DNA of 64,000 nucleotides from Pseudobdellovibrionaceae bacterium (lineage in GTDB: Bacteria; Bdellovibrionota; Bdellovibrionia; Bdellovibrionales; UBA1609). The translations under genes were made by a program, and so were the position numbers. Below the pieces are notes generated by a model. It did no database searches. It worked only from the letters and a program-made list of their open reading frames with translations, and was not told where the DNA came from. How positions within the stretch are numbered: the first letter of the stretch is position 1; every line of letters starts with the position of its first letter. The DNA is taken from positions 62,001-126,000 of the forward strand of contig CANEZP010000010.1 in assembly GCA_947444305.1 (NCBI GenBank). The letters are read 5' to 3'. Shown here in pieces: positions 1 to 7,771 of the stretch.

Positions 1-538
1 GCACGCGGGGAACATCGCGGCGCAAACGTGAGAGCGCCTTCAATAGCGGCGGCGGAAACAACCCGCTTTCGGCCGAGACGTCGGCGCCGGTGGCGACGGC
101 TTGTAATAAAAATTGATCTTGTTTATCGGCTTCGAGTTGCATCTGCGCCAGCCGTAAGAACGAATGCAGAAAAATTTGGCGGTCGGCCCGGGCCCAATCC
201 TCGGCCGTAAACATGACGACAACTTCTTGGAAGCGGAGCTGCGCTTGCTCCTTAGAGTTTTCTAGAAATGATTTTTGTGCCGCCGCGAAGGCGGAGAGCA
301 AGGCTTCGCGCTGTGCCGCCGCCGGCCTTTGCCGCAGCAAAAACTGGGAAGGCGCGAGCAGATCGGGATCGGCTTTGAGCGCCGCCCGGTATTCAAGCGC
401 GGGCGTGTCGGGACCCTGGATGAGTACGGTGGCCAAGGCCATTTGGGGGTTGATCGAAAAAGAGGCCGGGCCTAAAGCCAACATACCCAACATTTTGCGT
501 ACCGATAAACCGACGGGCCAACAAGGTAAACGCCGCAT
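1..538 (-). CDS. Tad-locus exported protein, unknown function (C-terminus cut by window edge)
   Basis: Reading the minus strand from an ATG at 538 gives 179 codons without a stop up to the window edge, so the gene is 3'-truncated here. The N-terminus has basic residues, then a hydrophobic stretch and an A-L-A site near residue 39, which resembles a signal peptide. The rest is rich in Ala, Gln, Leu and Phe and looks alpha-helical. It starts 3 bases after the stop of the CpaB-like gene, so it is very likely the next gene of the Tad pilus operon. I recognise no family; a helical repeat or periplasmic pilus-assembly protein is possible. The open reading frame and its position are clear, the function is not. 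Confidence 0.6.
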   Translation of the reverse strand, partial: MRRLPCWPVGLSVRKMLGMLALGPASFSINPQMALATVLIQGPDTPALEYRAALKADPDLLAPSQFLLRQRPAAAQREALLSAFAAAQKSFLENSKEQAQLRFQEVVVMFTAEDWARADRQIFLHSFLRLAQMQLEADKQDQFLLQAVATGADVSAESGLFPPPLLKALSRLRRDVPRV

Positions 539-540
539 TT

Positions 541-1038
541 CTAACTTCCTCCGTAAACGATTTTTTTGCGCTTCAGATTCGGGTTCTTTACAAACTCCGT
601 TCCAACTTGATCGGGGCGCTTGACGATCACGGTAAATAAACCTCCGGACTTGAGTACGCGGGGCACTTCGTCCTCGGCGATCAAGATGGCGAAATGAGTG
701 GGATTTTGCGGCGCCCGCAGGATCCGTACGTTTCGCGCGACCAAGCGCTGGCCCGGGCCGTTGTCCGCTCCCGCTTGAAAAAGATCAACCAAGCCGAAGC
801 GTCCGAGAATGGAGTCCAGCGCTTCGTAATTCTGCACCTCGATCGGGACCAGAACGAAACCTTTCGGGATCAAGGTATCGACGTCCCGCGGCTGGTGCCG
901 CGTCGCCGGCGGGGGCGGCGGGGTGGAGTTAACGGCGTAGGCGAGCAGCGGGAACAACGCCAGCACGCCCGCGTAGAGCATCACTTTTTTCTCCCAATCA
1001 AGGGTGGCGAGCCAGGCCTTCGCTCGAGCGAGAATCAT
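541..1038 (-). CDS. Tad pilus assembly protein, CpaB/RcpC-like (tentative)
   Basis: A 165-residue protein with a cytoplasmic start, one membrane segment at about residues 18-36, a poly-proline patch (about 40-45) and a periplasmic part of about 120 residues. The conserved-looking core reads LIPKGFVLVPIEVQNYEALD and is followed by a region ending in a basic tail. Size and topology fit inner-membrane SAF-type proteins of Tad systems (CpaB/RcpC), but the family match is from memory of the fold, not a search. The ATG at 1038 overlaps the stop of the preceding 49-residue prepilin-like gene (ATGA), which fixes the start. A longer frame reaching 1158 exists but would overlap that gene. Confidence 0.55.
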   Translation of the reverse strand: MILARAKAWLATLDWEKKVMLYAGVLALFPLLAYAVNSTPPPPPATRHQPRDVDTLIPKGFVLVPIEVQNYEALDSILGRFGLVDLFQAGADNGPGQRLVARNVRILRAPQNPTHFAILIAEDEVPRVLKSGGLFTVIVKRPDQVGTEFVKNPNLKRKKIVYGGS

Positions 1039-1184
1039 CGTGCCTCCTCGGACAGAACGGCGTTGCGGAAGAACCCTTTCGTTTGCGCCGCGAACTGCTG
1101 GACCAGAAGTACGAACGAGGTGAGCACGATCAAAACCATGACCACCTCGACGGTGCATTGGCCGCGACGATTTGAACTTTCCAT
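1035..1184 (-). CDS. Small prepilin-like protein (49 aa) of the Tad locus
   Basis: This short frame begins with M-E-S-S-N-R-R-G and then the type IVb prepilin pattern: G, then Q-C-T-V-E with Glu at position +5, followed by a 17-residue hydrophobic helix. It is therefore a small pilin or TadE-like minor pilin that a TadV/CpaA-type peptidase would cleave after Gly8. It overlaps the upstream 262-residue frame by 55 bases and its TGA overlaps the ATG of the CpaB-like gene, so it sits inside the operon by translational coupling. Without overlap-aware gene calling it is easily missed because of its size. Confidence 0.6.
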   Translation of the reverse strand: MESSNRRGQCTVEVVMVLIVLTSFVLLVQQFAAQTKGFFRNAVLSEEAR

Positions 1185-1900
1185 TGTTTCTGTTTACCTT
1201 TGAGGGTGACCGAACATTCGGTGGTTTGTTTTAAAGCGATATCCTTATTTAGGGTGTTGACGCCGGCGAACGGTGGCCGGAGGTCGGATTGAAAGCGAAA
1301 TCGATGCTGCTGCAGCAATTGGAAGAACGGCAGCGTTTCGTAATCGGGAGTCAGTGAAGCCGGAGGCCGGGCCTCGACCGCGAGCGCCCGCCAGTAGTAA
1401 CGGCGCGAATCCAGCGAGGCGACACGTAGTGTTCGCAATCGCTCACGTAAACGCCGGTGACCGAAATGCCTTTGGCGGTCGGCTTGCGCCAGCAACGCCT
1501 GTTGCTGCGTACGAAGTGCGATTTGCTGAAGCACGACCGCCGCCCAATAAGCCTTCGCCGCGGCTAACGCGTAAGGGTTGCCGGAAGCGAGCGCCACTTT
1601 GACCGCCCGGTCCGCGGCCGCGCGCTGAGTACGCAAGATTTTGGCGCGGGGATTCAAACGCAAAAGCTGATCAAGCGTGCCGGCCAGTTCCTGCTGGAGT
1701 TGCGAGGCTTGCTGCACGCAATGGGATTGCGCCAGCGACTTGCGCTTCAGAATATAAAACGAACAGCAGAGCGCGATGAACAACGCCGCCGCAAACGGCG
1801 CGAGGCAGAGTAAACTCACCAATGCAAAGCCCTGCTCCGAACCAAGTGGCGTGCATCCAGACGCTTGCGAACCTGTAGTTGATATTTGTTTATCTTCCAT
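1130..1900 (-). CDS. Tad-locus membrane protein with prepilin-like N-terminus (TadE/TadG-like)
   Basis: The probable start M-E-D-K-Q gives 256 residues; a start 18 bases upstream is also possible. After a 25-residue leader comes E-Q-G followed by F-A-L-V-S and a long hydrophobic helix (about residues 26-50), the layout of a class III prepilin, except that the usual Glu at +5 is Ser. The remaining 200 residues are helical and very rich in Ala, Gln, Leu and Arg, ending in a small beta-rich C-terminus with one Cys. The gene overlaps both neighbours (85 bases with the upstream prepilin-like gene, 55 bases with the 49-residue one). The role as a minor pilin or pilus anchor is inferred from context. 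Confidence 0.55.
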   Translation of the reverse strand: MEDKQISTTGSQASGCTPLGSEQGFALVSLLCLAPFAAALFIALCCSFYILKRKSLAQSHCVQQASQLQQELAGTLDQLLRLNPRAKILRTQRAAADRAVKVALASGNPYALAAAKAYWAAVVLQQIALRTQQQALLAQADRQRHFGHRRLRERLRTLRVASLDSRRYYWRALAVEARPPASLTPDYETLPFFQLLQQHRFRFQSDLRPPFAGVNTLNKDIALKQTTECSVTLKGKQKQWKVQIVAANAPSRWSWF

Positions 1901-2187
1901 CTTACGTCGGCCTCCCAAAATTCATGTTTGCCGCGCACGCCGGATCTTAGGCGAGCTTCGTCCAAACGGCCCCAAGCGAGCGCGGCGCTTAGTTTTTGAT
2001 TTAGATTACGGCGGCAGAAAAATGCGGGGCGCGCTTCGCTCATGCAGTAAAGCGCCTGCTCGGTTTGGTATTGCATCCACGCCCGCGCGAAAATGAGGTA
2101 GGTGCCGAGCATGATTCCGCCGACGAAAACAGAAAGCGCGAGCGTCGCCGGCAAGGCTTCGGCCAACGCTCCGCCGCGGTTATTCAT
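1816..2187 (-). CDS. TadE/F-like minor pilin
   Basis: A 123-residue protein that starts M-N-N-R-G and continues G-A-L-A-E, matching a type IVb prepilin cleavage site with Glu at +5, then a hydrophobic helix to about residue 32. The C-terminal part has two Cys (near residues 48 and 58) that could form a disulfide, as in many TadE/TadF proteins. It overlaps the end of the Flp pilin gene by 8 bases and the start of the next gene by 85 bases, so the operon is translated as a coupled unit. The assignment to the pseudopilin class is good; the exact subunit name is not certain. Confidence 0.6.
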   Translation of the reverse strand: MNNRGGALAEALPATLALSVFVGGIMLGTYLIFARAWMQYQTEQALYCMSEARPAFFCRRNLNQKLSAALAWGRLDEARLRSGVRGKHEFWEADVRWKINKYQLQVRKRLDARHLVRSRALHW

Positions 2188-2437
2188 GGCTTTTGCGCCC
2201 GGCCGCTCCGTTCATAAAATCACTGAAGTCTTTTTTGCGGAGATCATCGCCGTCGATGCGCTCAAAAGATTCTTTGCGTTTGCCGTCGCTTTGCAAAGCG
2301 TGCACGACGTTTGCTAGGTTCACGTTGATCGAGCTTTGCAGCAGCCGAACCATTCCCATCGTGGCCACGCCGACCAGCGCCACCAGAATTACGTATTCGA
2401 TTAAGCCTTGCCCGCGGGAATTCCGAATCAATTGCAT
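2180..2437 (-). CDS. Flp/Fap-type major pilin
   Basis: The 85-residue product begins M-Q-L-I-R-N-S-R-G and then Q-G-L-I-E-Y, the canonical Flp prepilin processing motif (cut after Gly, Glu +5, Tyr +6), followed by the hydrophobic helix of Flp pilins. It would be cleaved by a TadV/CpaA peptidase and assembled into Tad pili for surface attachment. The start at 2437 is chosen because GGAGG lies 6 bases upstream; an ATG 24 bases further out has no such site. Compared with the usual 55-70 residues it has an extended, charged C-terminal tail of about 35 residues (DGKRKE... region), which may be surface exposed. First gene of the visible operon. Confidence 0.85.
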   Translation of the reverse strand: MQLIRNSRGQGLIEYVILVALVGVATMGMVRLLQSSINVNLANVVHALQSDGKRKESFERIDGDDLRKKDFSDFMNGAAGRKSHE

Positions 2438-2539
2438 GCGCAACCTCCGGGGCCACGCCAATGCAGGGAGACGGCCACGGCCAACGAGGACGTAAAGCGG
2501 AACGACGCGGACGCCGTCCGGTAACCGGATAACCGGCGC

Positions 2540-3412
2540 TTATCTATTTTTAAAGTTGCAAGTGTGCGGGACGGGATCGCAATTGAGCTCGTAGTTCATC
2601 GCGTGAACTTCGTCACCGAGACCGGTAATCATCTTACGATCCATCAGCGCGTCGAGCGCCGGTTTAACGAAGAGGTCGCGCCAATTCCAGAGGCTTCCGC
2701 GCATGGCGTAGACACCGGACGGCCGGACGCGGACCGTGTCCAAGGCATCGAATGATTTCGTGGCGCAGTTGTTTCCAAGAATGCGGTAGGGCTTGGTGTA
2801 GCCTTCATCCGCGGACATTTTAACTAACGTGTAGAATAAACGATTGGCTTCGTCCTCGGTGATTTTGATCCGGAACTGCCGGACGATGCTTTTGTCGACC
2901 AGGATTTCTTCGCGGGCGCGGTCCAGCGTGCCGAGCAAGCGTGTGACCAAGCCGTAGCTGCCGCTAAAACTTTTGAGCGCTTCGTACTTTTCGCCGGGCG
3001 GTGCCGTGAACGTGCTCGAGATAATCACGTCATCCAGGCTGGCCACGACCGGGTCACCCGATTGGGCGGTCAGCTGCAGCGGGCGTTTTAACTGAAAACG
3101 AAATTGCGTATGCGCGGCGGTGACCAGCGGGATGCCGCTTTCGAACGGAACGATCTGGTAATAAACTTGCCGGACCAAATTCTTGGCGATCTCGGCTTTC
3201 CACCAACGGCGATAGTAGTAAACGTTCACGACGCTCATGGAATCGGGCCGGTCATCAAGGATCTTAAGCGGGCGAACGGTCGAGGTGTCTAGGCATTTGC
3301 CTTCGAAGGATCCGCGGCCGGTTTCGTGCGGCTCGAACGGATCGTTCGCGTCGCTGATGCAAGCGGACTGGGCGAGCGCAGTCTGAAGTAAAAATAAGAG
3401 GGAAAGAAGCAC
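2540..3412 (-). CDS. Exported DUF4105-like protein
   Basis: A 290-residue protein starting at a GTG that directly follows the stop of the upstream small gene, so the two are coupled. It has a signal peptide (L-rich, ending A-L-A-Q near residue 15). Residues around 205-220 read YRILGNNCATKSFDALD, which matches the N-C-[TA]-T core seen in DUF4105 (Lnb N-terminal periplasmic) proteins, thought to be papain-like. The W-W and V-V-N-V-Y-Y-Y-R-R segment near residue 65 is also typical of such exported domains. Cysteines at both ends could pair. Catalytic activity is not shown; a periplasmic or outer-membrane-associated hydrolase is the likeliest reading. Confidence 0.6.
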   Translation of the reverse strand: MLLSLLFLLQTALAQSACISDANDPFEPHETGRGSFEGKCLDTSTVRPLKILDDRPDSMSVVNVYYYRRWWKAEIAKNLVRQVYYQIVPFESGIPLVTAAHTQFRFQLKRPLQLTAQSGDPVVASLDDVIISSTFTAPPGEKYEALKSFSGSYGLVTRLLGTLDRAREEILVDKSIVRQFRIKITEDEANRLFYTLVKMSADEGYTKPYRILGNNCATKSFDALDTVRVRPSGVYAMRGSLWNWRDLFVKPALDALMDRKMITGLGDEVHAMNYELNCDPVPHTCNFKNR

Positions 3413-3646
3413 TTACTTCTTAGCGGCTTTAGCCGGCTTCGATTTTACGCGCAAAGCTTTGCGTCGCTGGATAATGCCGTCGAGGATCCCGTAGGCTTCG
3501 TGCTGAAGGTCATTTTCGTAAACGAAGCGGTAAAAACCTTCGATCTCGGGACTTTGGCGGAATTTTTTGGTCGAAGTGGGCAGGGAGTCGCTGGCGACGA
3601 AATCGATCGATGAACCGTCTTCGGATAGCTTTACTTTTTCAGCCAT
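3413..3646 (-). CDS. Small conserved-looking cytosolic protein (77 aa), unknown
   Basis: A 77-residue charged protein with no signal peptide or membrane segment and a Lys/Ala-rich tail that could bind nucleic acid or be disordered. The central part (EGFYRFVYENDLQHEAYGIL) looks like a short folded helix pair. The stop codon abuts the GTG of the DUF4105-like gene, so the pair is one transcription unit, divergent from folD. No family recognised. Confidence 0.55.
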   Translation of the reverse strand: MAEKVKLSEDGSSIDFVASDSLPTSTKKFRQSPEIEGFYRFVYENDLQHEAYGILDGIIQRRKALRVKSKPAKAAKK

Positions 3647-3764
3647 GGAAACTCCCTACGAGATATATAGAGTTCCGAACCTACGGTACTTCGCGCGCCC
3701 GGTCAATCGGCTACACGGGCGGCCGGAAATGGATTACATTCCGGTCACAATCAAAGGATGTTCC

Positions 3765-4622
3765 GTGCAAATACTTGAAGGCAAAGCCGTCTCCGTAGCC
3801 CGTCGGGCCAAAATCGCGGCCCTGAGCGCCGAATTCAAAGTGAAAGCGGGCCGGCCGCCCGGTTTGGCCGTAATTTTGGTGGGCGATGACCCGGCTAGCC
3901 ATGTGTACGTAGCAAATAAAATCAAAGCCTGCCACGAGACCGGAATTCGCTCGACGGAACAAAAATTACCCACCGGGACGACCGCCCAGCATTTGCGGGA
4001 AGTCATCGAGGAATTAAATGCCGACCCGCTGGTCGACGGGATCCTGCTGCAATTGCCGTTACCCAAACATCTTAAGGGTGACGAAGCCATCACGTGGATT
4101 TCGCCGGGGAAAGACGCCGACTGTTTAACGCCGCAAAATCTTGGACGCTTGTGGAGCGGGCGCGCGCTGACGACACCGTGCACACCGTGGGGCGTGATGG
4201 TCATTCTTGAACACTACAATATCGACGTCGCCGGCAAGAATGCGGTCGTCATCGGCCGCAGCAATATCGTGGGTAAACCGATGGCGCATTTGCTCAGCCA
4301 AGCGAACGCGACCGTCACGGTTTGCCACTCGAAGACCAAGGATTTACGTGAGCACACGCTGCGCGCCGATATCGTCGTGGTGGCGGCGGGGCAACCTGAG
4401 TTTTTGGGCAAGGGCGATTTCAAAAAAGACGGCGTGGTCGTCGACGTCGGAATTCATCGCAAGACGCTTCCGAACGGTAAGAGTAAATTGTGCGGGGACG
4501 TACGATTAAAAGAGCTCGAAGGCATTATCCGGGCGGGAACGCCGGTGCCGGGAGGGGTCGGGCCGATGACCATCACCATGCTGATGGAAAATACGGTTAA
4601 GCTCGCGAACGGGCATCTTTAG
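3765..4622 (+). CDS. folD: Bifunctional methylenetetrahydrofolate dehydrogenase/cyclohydrolase
   Basis: FolD interconverts 5,10-methylene-THF and 10-formyl-THF in the cytosol with NADP. Seen here: the catalytic-lysine region YVANKIKACHETGI, the LLQLPLP motif, the PGKDADCLTPQNLGRL loop, the nucleotide-binding GRSNIVGKPM and the C-terminal GTPVPGGVGPMT. The frame is open from 3567, but I prefer the GTG at 3765 because AAAGGA lies 6 bases upstream and the resulting 285 residues match the usual 280-290; an ATG at 3729 is the alternative. The stop overlaps that of the convergent protease by two bases. Functionally it fits with gcvT/gcvH 3 kb away, both feeding one-carbon folate metabolism. Confidence 0.95.
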   Translation: MQILEGKAVSVARRAKIAALSAEFKVKAGRPPGLAVILVGDDPASHVYVANKIKACHETGIRSTEQKLPTGTTAQHLREVIEELNADPLVDGILLQLPLPKHLKGDEAITWISPGKDADCLTPQNLGRLWSGRALTTPCTPWGVMVILEHYNIDVAGKNAVVIGRSNIVGKPMAHLLSQANATVTVCHSKTKDLREHTLRADIVVVAAGQPEFLGKGDFKKDGVVVDVGIHRKTLPNGKSKLCGDVRLKELEGIIRAGTPVPGGVGPMTITMLMENTVKLANGHL

Positions 4623-5635
4623 TTTGCGCCGGCCGCTTGCTCGCCGATGATCGATTGAATCCAGTCGGCGTGGGCACGGAGAATGATCGCGTGACTGAGG
4701 TTTCCGCGGAAGTTGCAACCCGTGGTGCCTGCATTTACTGCGGCTAAAATCATCTTCCCGAATTTTAAGTAAGAGGTCGGGCCGCCCGAGTCGCCCGGGC
4801 AGATCACGGCCGAACCGGAGATTTCCATAAGGTCATCCGACACCATCCCCCCGAAACCCGTCATGCCGAAGCTCATCGGATTGACCGGCTGATAAAACTT
4901 CTTCTCGGACGTCACGAGTCCGAGCCCACTGATAAAAGCGAGACGCGTGTCCATGGCCGACGGCGTAAAGTCATAATCGATCGTCATGGGTTGGTGAAAG
5001 CCATCCCGAACCGGCTCGCTGAGTTCAGCCACCGCGAGATCGCCGGCGCGGGTTTCTTTTAAGAAGCCTTCACCCGTCTGTAAATAAATTTTATTCTTGA
5101 AAGCAATGGTTCGGATTTTTGCGAAGGCGGCTGCGCACGCGGGGGTTTCAAATTTGTGGCCGTTGTACATGGCCACATTTTCAATGAGCTTCTTTGCGGG
5201 GAATTGCGTGTGGTTCAATGGGCAGTCATCCCCCGAGGACATGATGACCCGCAACACCTGGGCTTCGATTTTATTCAGGCGCGCATTGGCATCTTCGATA
5301 CTGCGGCGGCCCATGAGCCAAAGGGGATGCACGTTCACGTTTTTAATCGCGATGGTCTGCGTGACTTCGGAACGATTGTTGAGAAGCAATATCTGAAAAG
5401 TCGCGGCCGGTTCGCCGGGTTGTTGGTCGAAGCAATGCGCCGAAGTCAAAACCATCGTCGGGGAGACGAGCGTGCCCGTGCAACGTTTGTGGTTCGATGC
5501 GTGAACCGCGACGACCGAACGCACGGCCTGGTCAAAATATTTAGCGCGCTCGATCGCGCTCATCCCAAAACTAGGATCGGCGCTGACGGCGAAAGCTTGC
5601 GAAAGGCTTAAGAAGAACGCGATCAAGTTAATCAT
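4619..5635 (-). CDS. Secreted trypsin-like serine protease (S1 family)
   Basis: A 338-residue protein with a signal peptide (cut near Ala16-18). The chymotrypsin-fold triad is visible: His67 in VLTSAHC, probable Asp199 in AGDLAVAEL, and Ser283 in CPGDSGGP. Insertions between His and Asp make it longer than a bare S1 domain. The start at 5635 follows GGGAG by 4 bases and overlaps the stop of the upstream transglycosylase gene (ATGA), so the two are translationally coupled. Its stop overlaps the folD stop. The role is probably periplasmic or extracellular proteolysis together with peptidoglycan cleavage by its operon partner. Confidence 0.85.
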   Translation of the reverse strand: MINLIAFFLSLSQAFAVSADPSFGMSAIERAKYFDQAVRSVVAVHASNHKRCTGTLVSPTMVLTSAHCFDQQPGEPAATFQILLLNNRSEVTQTIAIKNVNVHPLWLMGRRSIEDANARLNKIEAQVLRVIMSSGDDCPLNHTQFPAKKLIENVAMYNGHKFETPACAAAFAKIRTIAFKNKIYLQTGEGFLKETRAGDLAVAELSEPVRDGFHQPMTIDYDFTPSAMDTRLAFISGLGLVTSEKKFYQPVNPMSFGMTGFGGMVSDDLMEISGSAVICPGDSGGPTSYLKFGKMILAAVNAGTTGCNFRGNLSHAIILRAHADWIQSIIGEQAAGAN

Positions 5636-7647
5636 AAAACTCCCGCTACGGCCGATTGGCAAAGACGGTCTTTCAACGCGCGCTTGGGCATGACGGAATC
5701 GTTCTCCGGCAAAGCGGTCGGGGCGCCCGCGGTCGAAAAATTATATTTGGTCATGTCGTTGGATATAAAATAAACCGCTAACTTTTTATTTACGTACTCG
5801 CGCATTTCTTTCGGGATCGCGGCCTTAAGATCCATCTCGGCGTAGGAATAGTCGTAGTTCTTCGCAAGTTTAAGGAAGCGTTTATAGTCTTTGCCCGTGT
5901 AGCCCTTATTGATTCGTTGCGCGCAAGCTTGGCGGTTGCCCGCGTTTGGATCGAACGAACAGTAGATCGCCGCGGCCGCGCCGCCGTCGCCTTGGAAATA
6001 CGCGAGAATCAGAACGGTCGCGTCCGAATCGTCGAAGATGTCGGCGAGTTTCGCGACGTAGCGGGCGGCGCCGCACGCCGAAGGCACGAAGTAGCGGCGT
6101 TCGTCGTGTTCACCGCCAACCATCATGCCGAGGCCCTGCGCCGTTTTGAATAGGAGCTGGAAGGGCCCCAGCGCGCTGGATTGAGAGTTGCCTTGAACTT
6201 TGTAATTACCGCCCGTGAAATACGCCGATTCAATAACCGTGAGGTAAGCGAAGGCGGGCGATACGTCCATCGCCTGGCCGATCTTTTCGATCACGCGGCG
6301 AAAAGGATTCGCGTAGAAATAAAAGTTTTCGAGCGAACCGCGCCAGCTTGTTTCGTAGGTGCGGATCCAAGTTTTCACGCCGGGCAAATTACGATTGCGA
6401 TTGAAATCTTTGGTCATACGCGCCGTGCGGGTCAACGTGTTGCTGATGCGTAAGTACGAGTGACCCGTGCGCACGGGCTCCGCGGGAGCGGCCGGGGCCG
6501 CGGGCTTGGCGGGGCTTTGCGTTTGCGGCGGCGCCGGCTTCGGCTTCGGCGCGGTGACCGGCGGCACGCCCGGCGTCGGAGTTTGAGTAGGTGCAGCGGG
6601 CTGCGCGGGCGGCTGAACGGGAGCGGCGGGCGCTACGGCCGGTGTTTCGTTTTCAACTTCGGGCTCTTCGAGCTCACCGTCGGGAATTTCGGGCGTTTGA
6701 TTTTCGCTTTTCGGAGCGGCGGCTTTGGTTTGCGGATCGAGCTCGACGTCGAGCATGAACTCGCTATTCTGCTTCGTTTGCGCATCTTGCATCGTCACCT
6801 GGAAAATACGGCCGGCCGACTCTTCACCGTTACCGACGAGCTGGACTTTGCCGGGCGCACCGGCCACTTCGTCGAGATCATGAACCGCTTCGCCGGTGCG
6901 GAGCGAAGGACCTTTGAAACTAAACAGCGAAGTTTTCGAAAGCGGCGTATTTTGCGGCGTGATCTTCACGATGTCGACCAAGAAAAAAGAGATGCCGCGT
7001 ACGACGTTGAAGTTGTGCACCCAACCGAAAGTGTTGTCGCGCAGCTCGGCGATTTGTTTTTCGACTCCGCTGCCCGCTACCGTCGGCTTGGCGCGGTTTT
7101 CACGCACGCGAGTTTTCGCTTTGTAAACCCAGTATAGAATTTGGGCGCTATCTTTAGTCGACGCTTCGGTGAGCGTAAATTCGCCGAGGGTTTGGTGCTC
7201 GCTGTCGTTCAATTCACCGGTCAAAGCGTAACCCGCATTTTCGGCGCTGAACGTGAATTTTGGTTTGGCACCCTTGAGATCCGCTTTGAACTGAAGACTC
7301 TTTTCGCCGTTTGCGAAGATGACTTTGAACGTGACGTGGTGCTCACCGAAGCGTGACGCCTCATCTTTTTTCCCGTTGAAACGCGCAAATTCAAATTCTT
7401 TGAGGCGTTCGCGGAGCGCTTGTTTTCCGTTCACCGGGCTGACCGGCGTGGGTGAAGGCGTGTTGGGCTTGGCGCGTAAGGCTTTTTCGACCCGCGAATC
7501 GCCGTTGGCCACGTAATCGAAGCCTTCGGGATTGGTGTAACCCGTTGTGCCCGCCATGTTGGCGCTCGACGGACGGCTCCCGACGGGGGCGCAGTTCGCG
7601 AGGGCCAGGGCCCAAACCAACAAAATGATGCGGCTTATGCGATTCAC
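5632..7647 (-). CDS. Lytic murein transglycosylase lipoprotein with long proline-rich linker
   Basis: Product of 671 residues. Residues 1-19 form a lipoprotein signal with L-A-N-C. An N-terminal domain of unknown type (about 60-310) is followed by a Pro/Ala-rich linker (about 315-395) and then an SLT-like domain. The catalytic Glu is probably in TVIESAYFTGG, followed by SSALGPFQL in the place of the usual S-x-A-x-G-x-x-Q. It would cleave peptidoglycan between MurNAc and GlcNAc from the outer-membrane side. The start at 7647 gives the lipobox directly. It is the first gene of a two-gene unit with the S1 protease. Confidence 0.8.
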   Translation of the reverse strand: MNRISRIILLVWALALANCAPVGSRPSSANMAGTTGYTNPEGFDYVANGDSRVEKALRAKPNTPSPTPVSPVNGKQALRERLKEFEFARFNGKKDEASRFGEHHVTFKVIFANGEKSLQFKADLKGAKPKFTFSAENAGYALTGELNDSEHQTLGEFTLTEASTKDSAQILYWVYKAKTRVRENRAKPTVAGSGVEKQIAELRDNTFGWVHNFNVVRGISFFLVDIVKITPQNTPLSKTSLFSFKGPSLRTGEAVHDLDEVAGAPGKVQLVGNGEESAGRIFQVTMQDAQTKQNSEFMLDVELDPQTKAAAPKSENQTPEIPDGELEEPEVENETPAVAPAAPVQPPAQPAAPTQTPTPGVPPVTAPKPKPAPPQTQSPAKPAAPAAPAEPVRTGHSYLRISNTLTRTARMTKDFNRNRNLPGVKTWIRTYETSWRGSLENFYFYANPFRRVIEKIGQAMDVSPAFAYLTVIESAYFTGGNYKVQGNSQSSALGPFQLLFKTAQGLGMMVGGEHDERRYFVPSACGAARYVAKLADIFDDSDATVLILAYFQGDGGAAAAIYCSFDPNAGNRQACAQRINKGYTGKDYKRFLKLAKNYDYSYAEMDLKAAIPKEMREYVNKKLAVYFISNDMTKYNFSTAGAPTALPENDSVMPKRALKDRLCQSAVAGVL

Positions 7648-7725
7648 GGTTAGGCCTCCTCCGGCCCGATGTTCTAGAAGAGCAAGGCCAAGGCCACTTG
7701 AACGCCCTATGTCTTTGATTTAAGC

Positions 7726-7748
7726 CCGAAAAAAGTTGCCATTTTCGG
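7726..7748. repeat. Short inverted repeat ahead of gcvT
   Basis: CCGAAAA (7726-7732) pairs with TTTTCGG (7742-7748) across a 9-base spacer. There is no T-run after it, so it is not a clear terminator; it may be an operator or leader hairpin, or chance. It lies 24 bases before the gcvT start. Confidence 0.3.
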
Positions 7749-7771
7749 CAGAAGAGACGAATTTGGGCGCC

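Noticed and set aside
1038-1158. Longer N-terminus for the CpaB-like protein
   Set aside because: The extension lacks a ribosome site, is Arg/Gly-rich nonsense-like sequence and overlaps the 49-residue prepilin-like gene in another frame.
7648-7771. Glycine riboswitch in front of gcvT
   Set aside because: I looked for the tandem or single aptamer core motifs and saw none in 124 bases; only a 7-bp inverted repeat is present.
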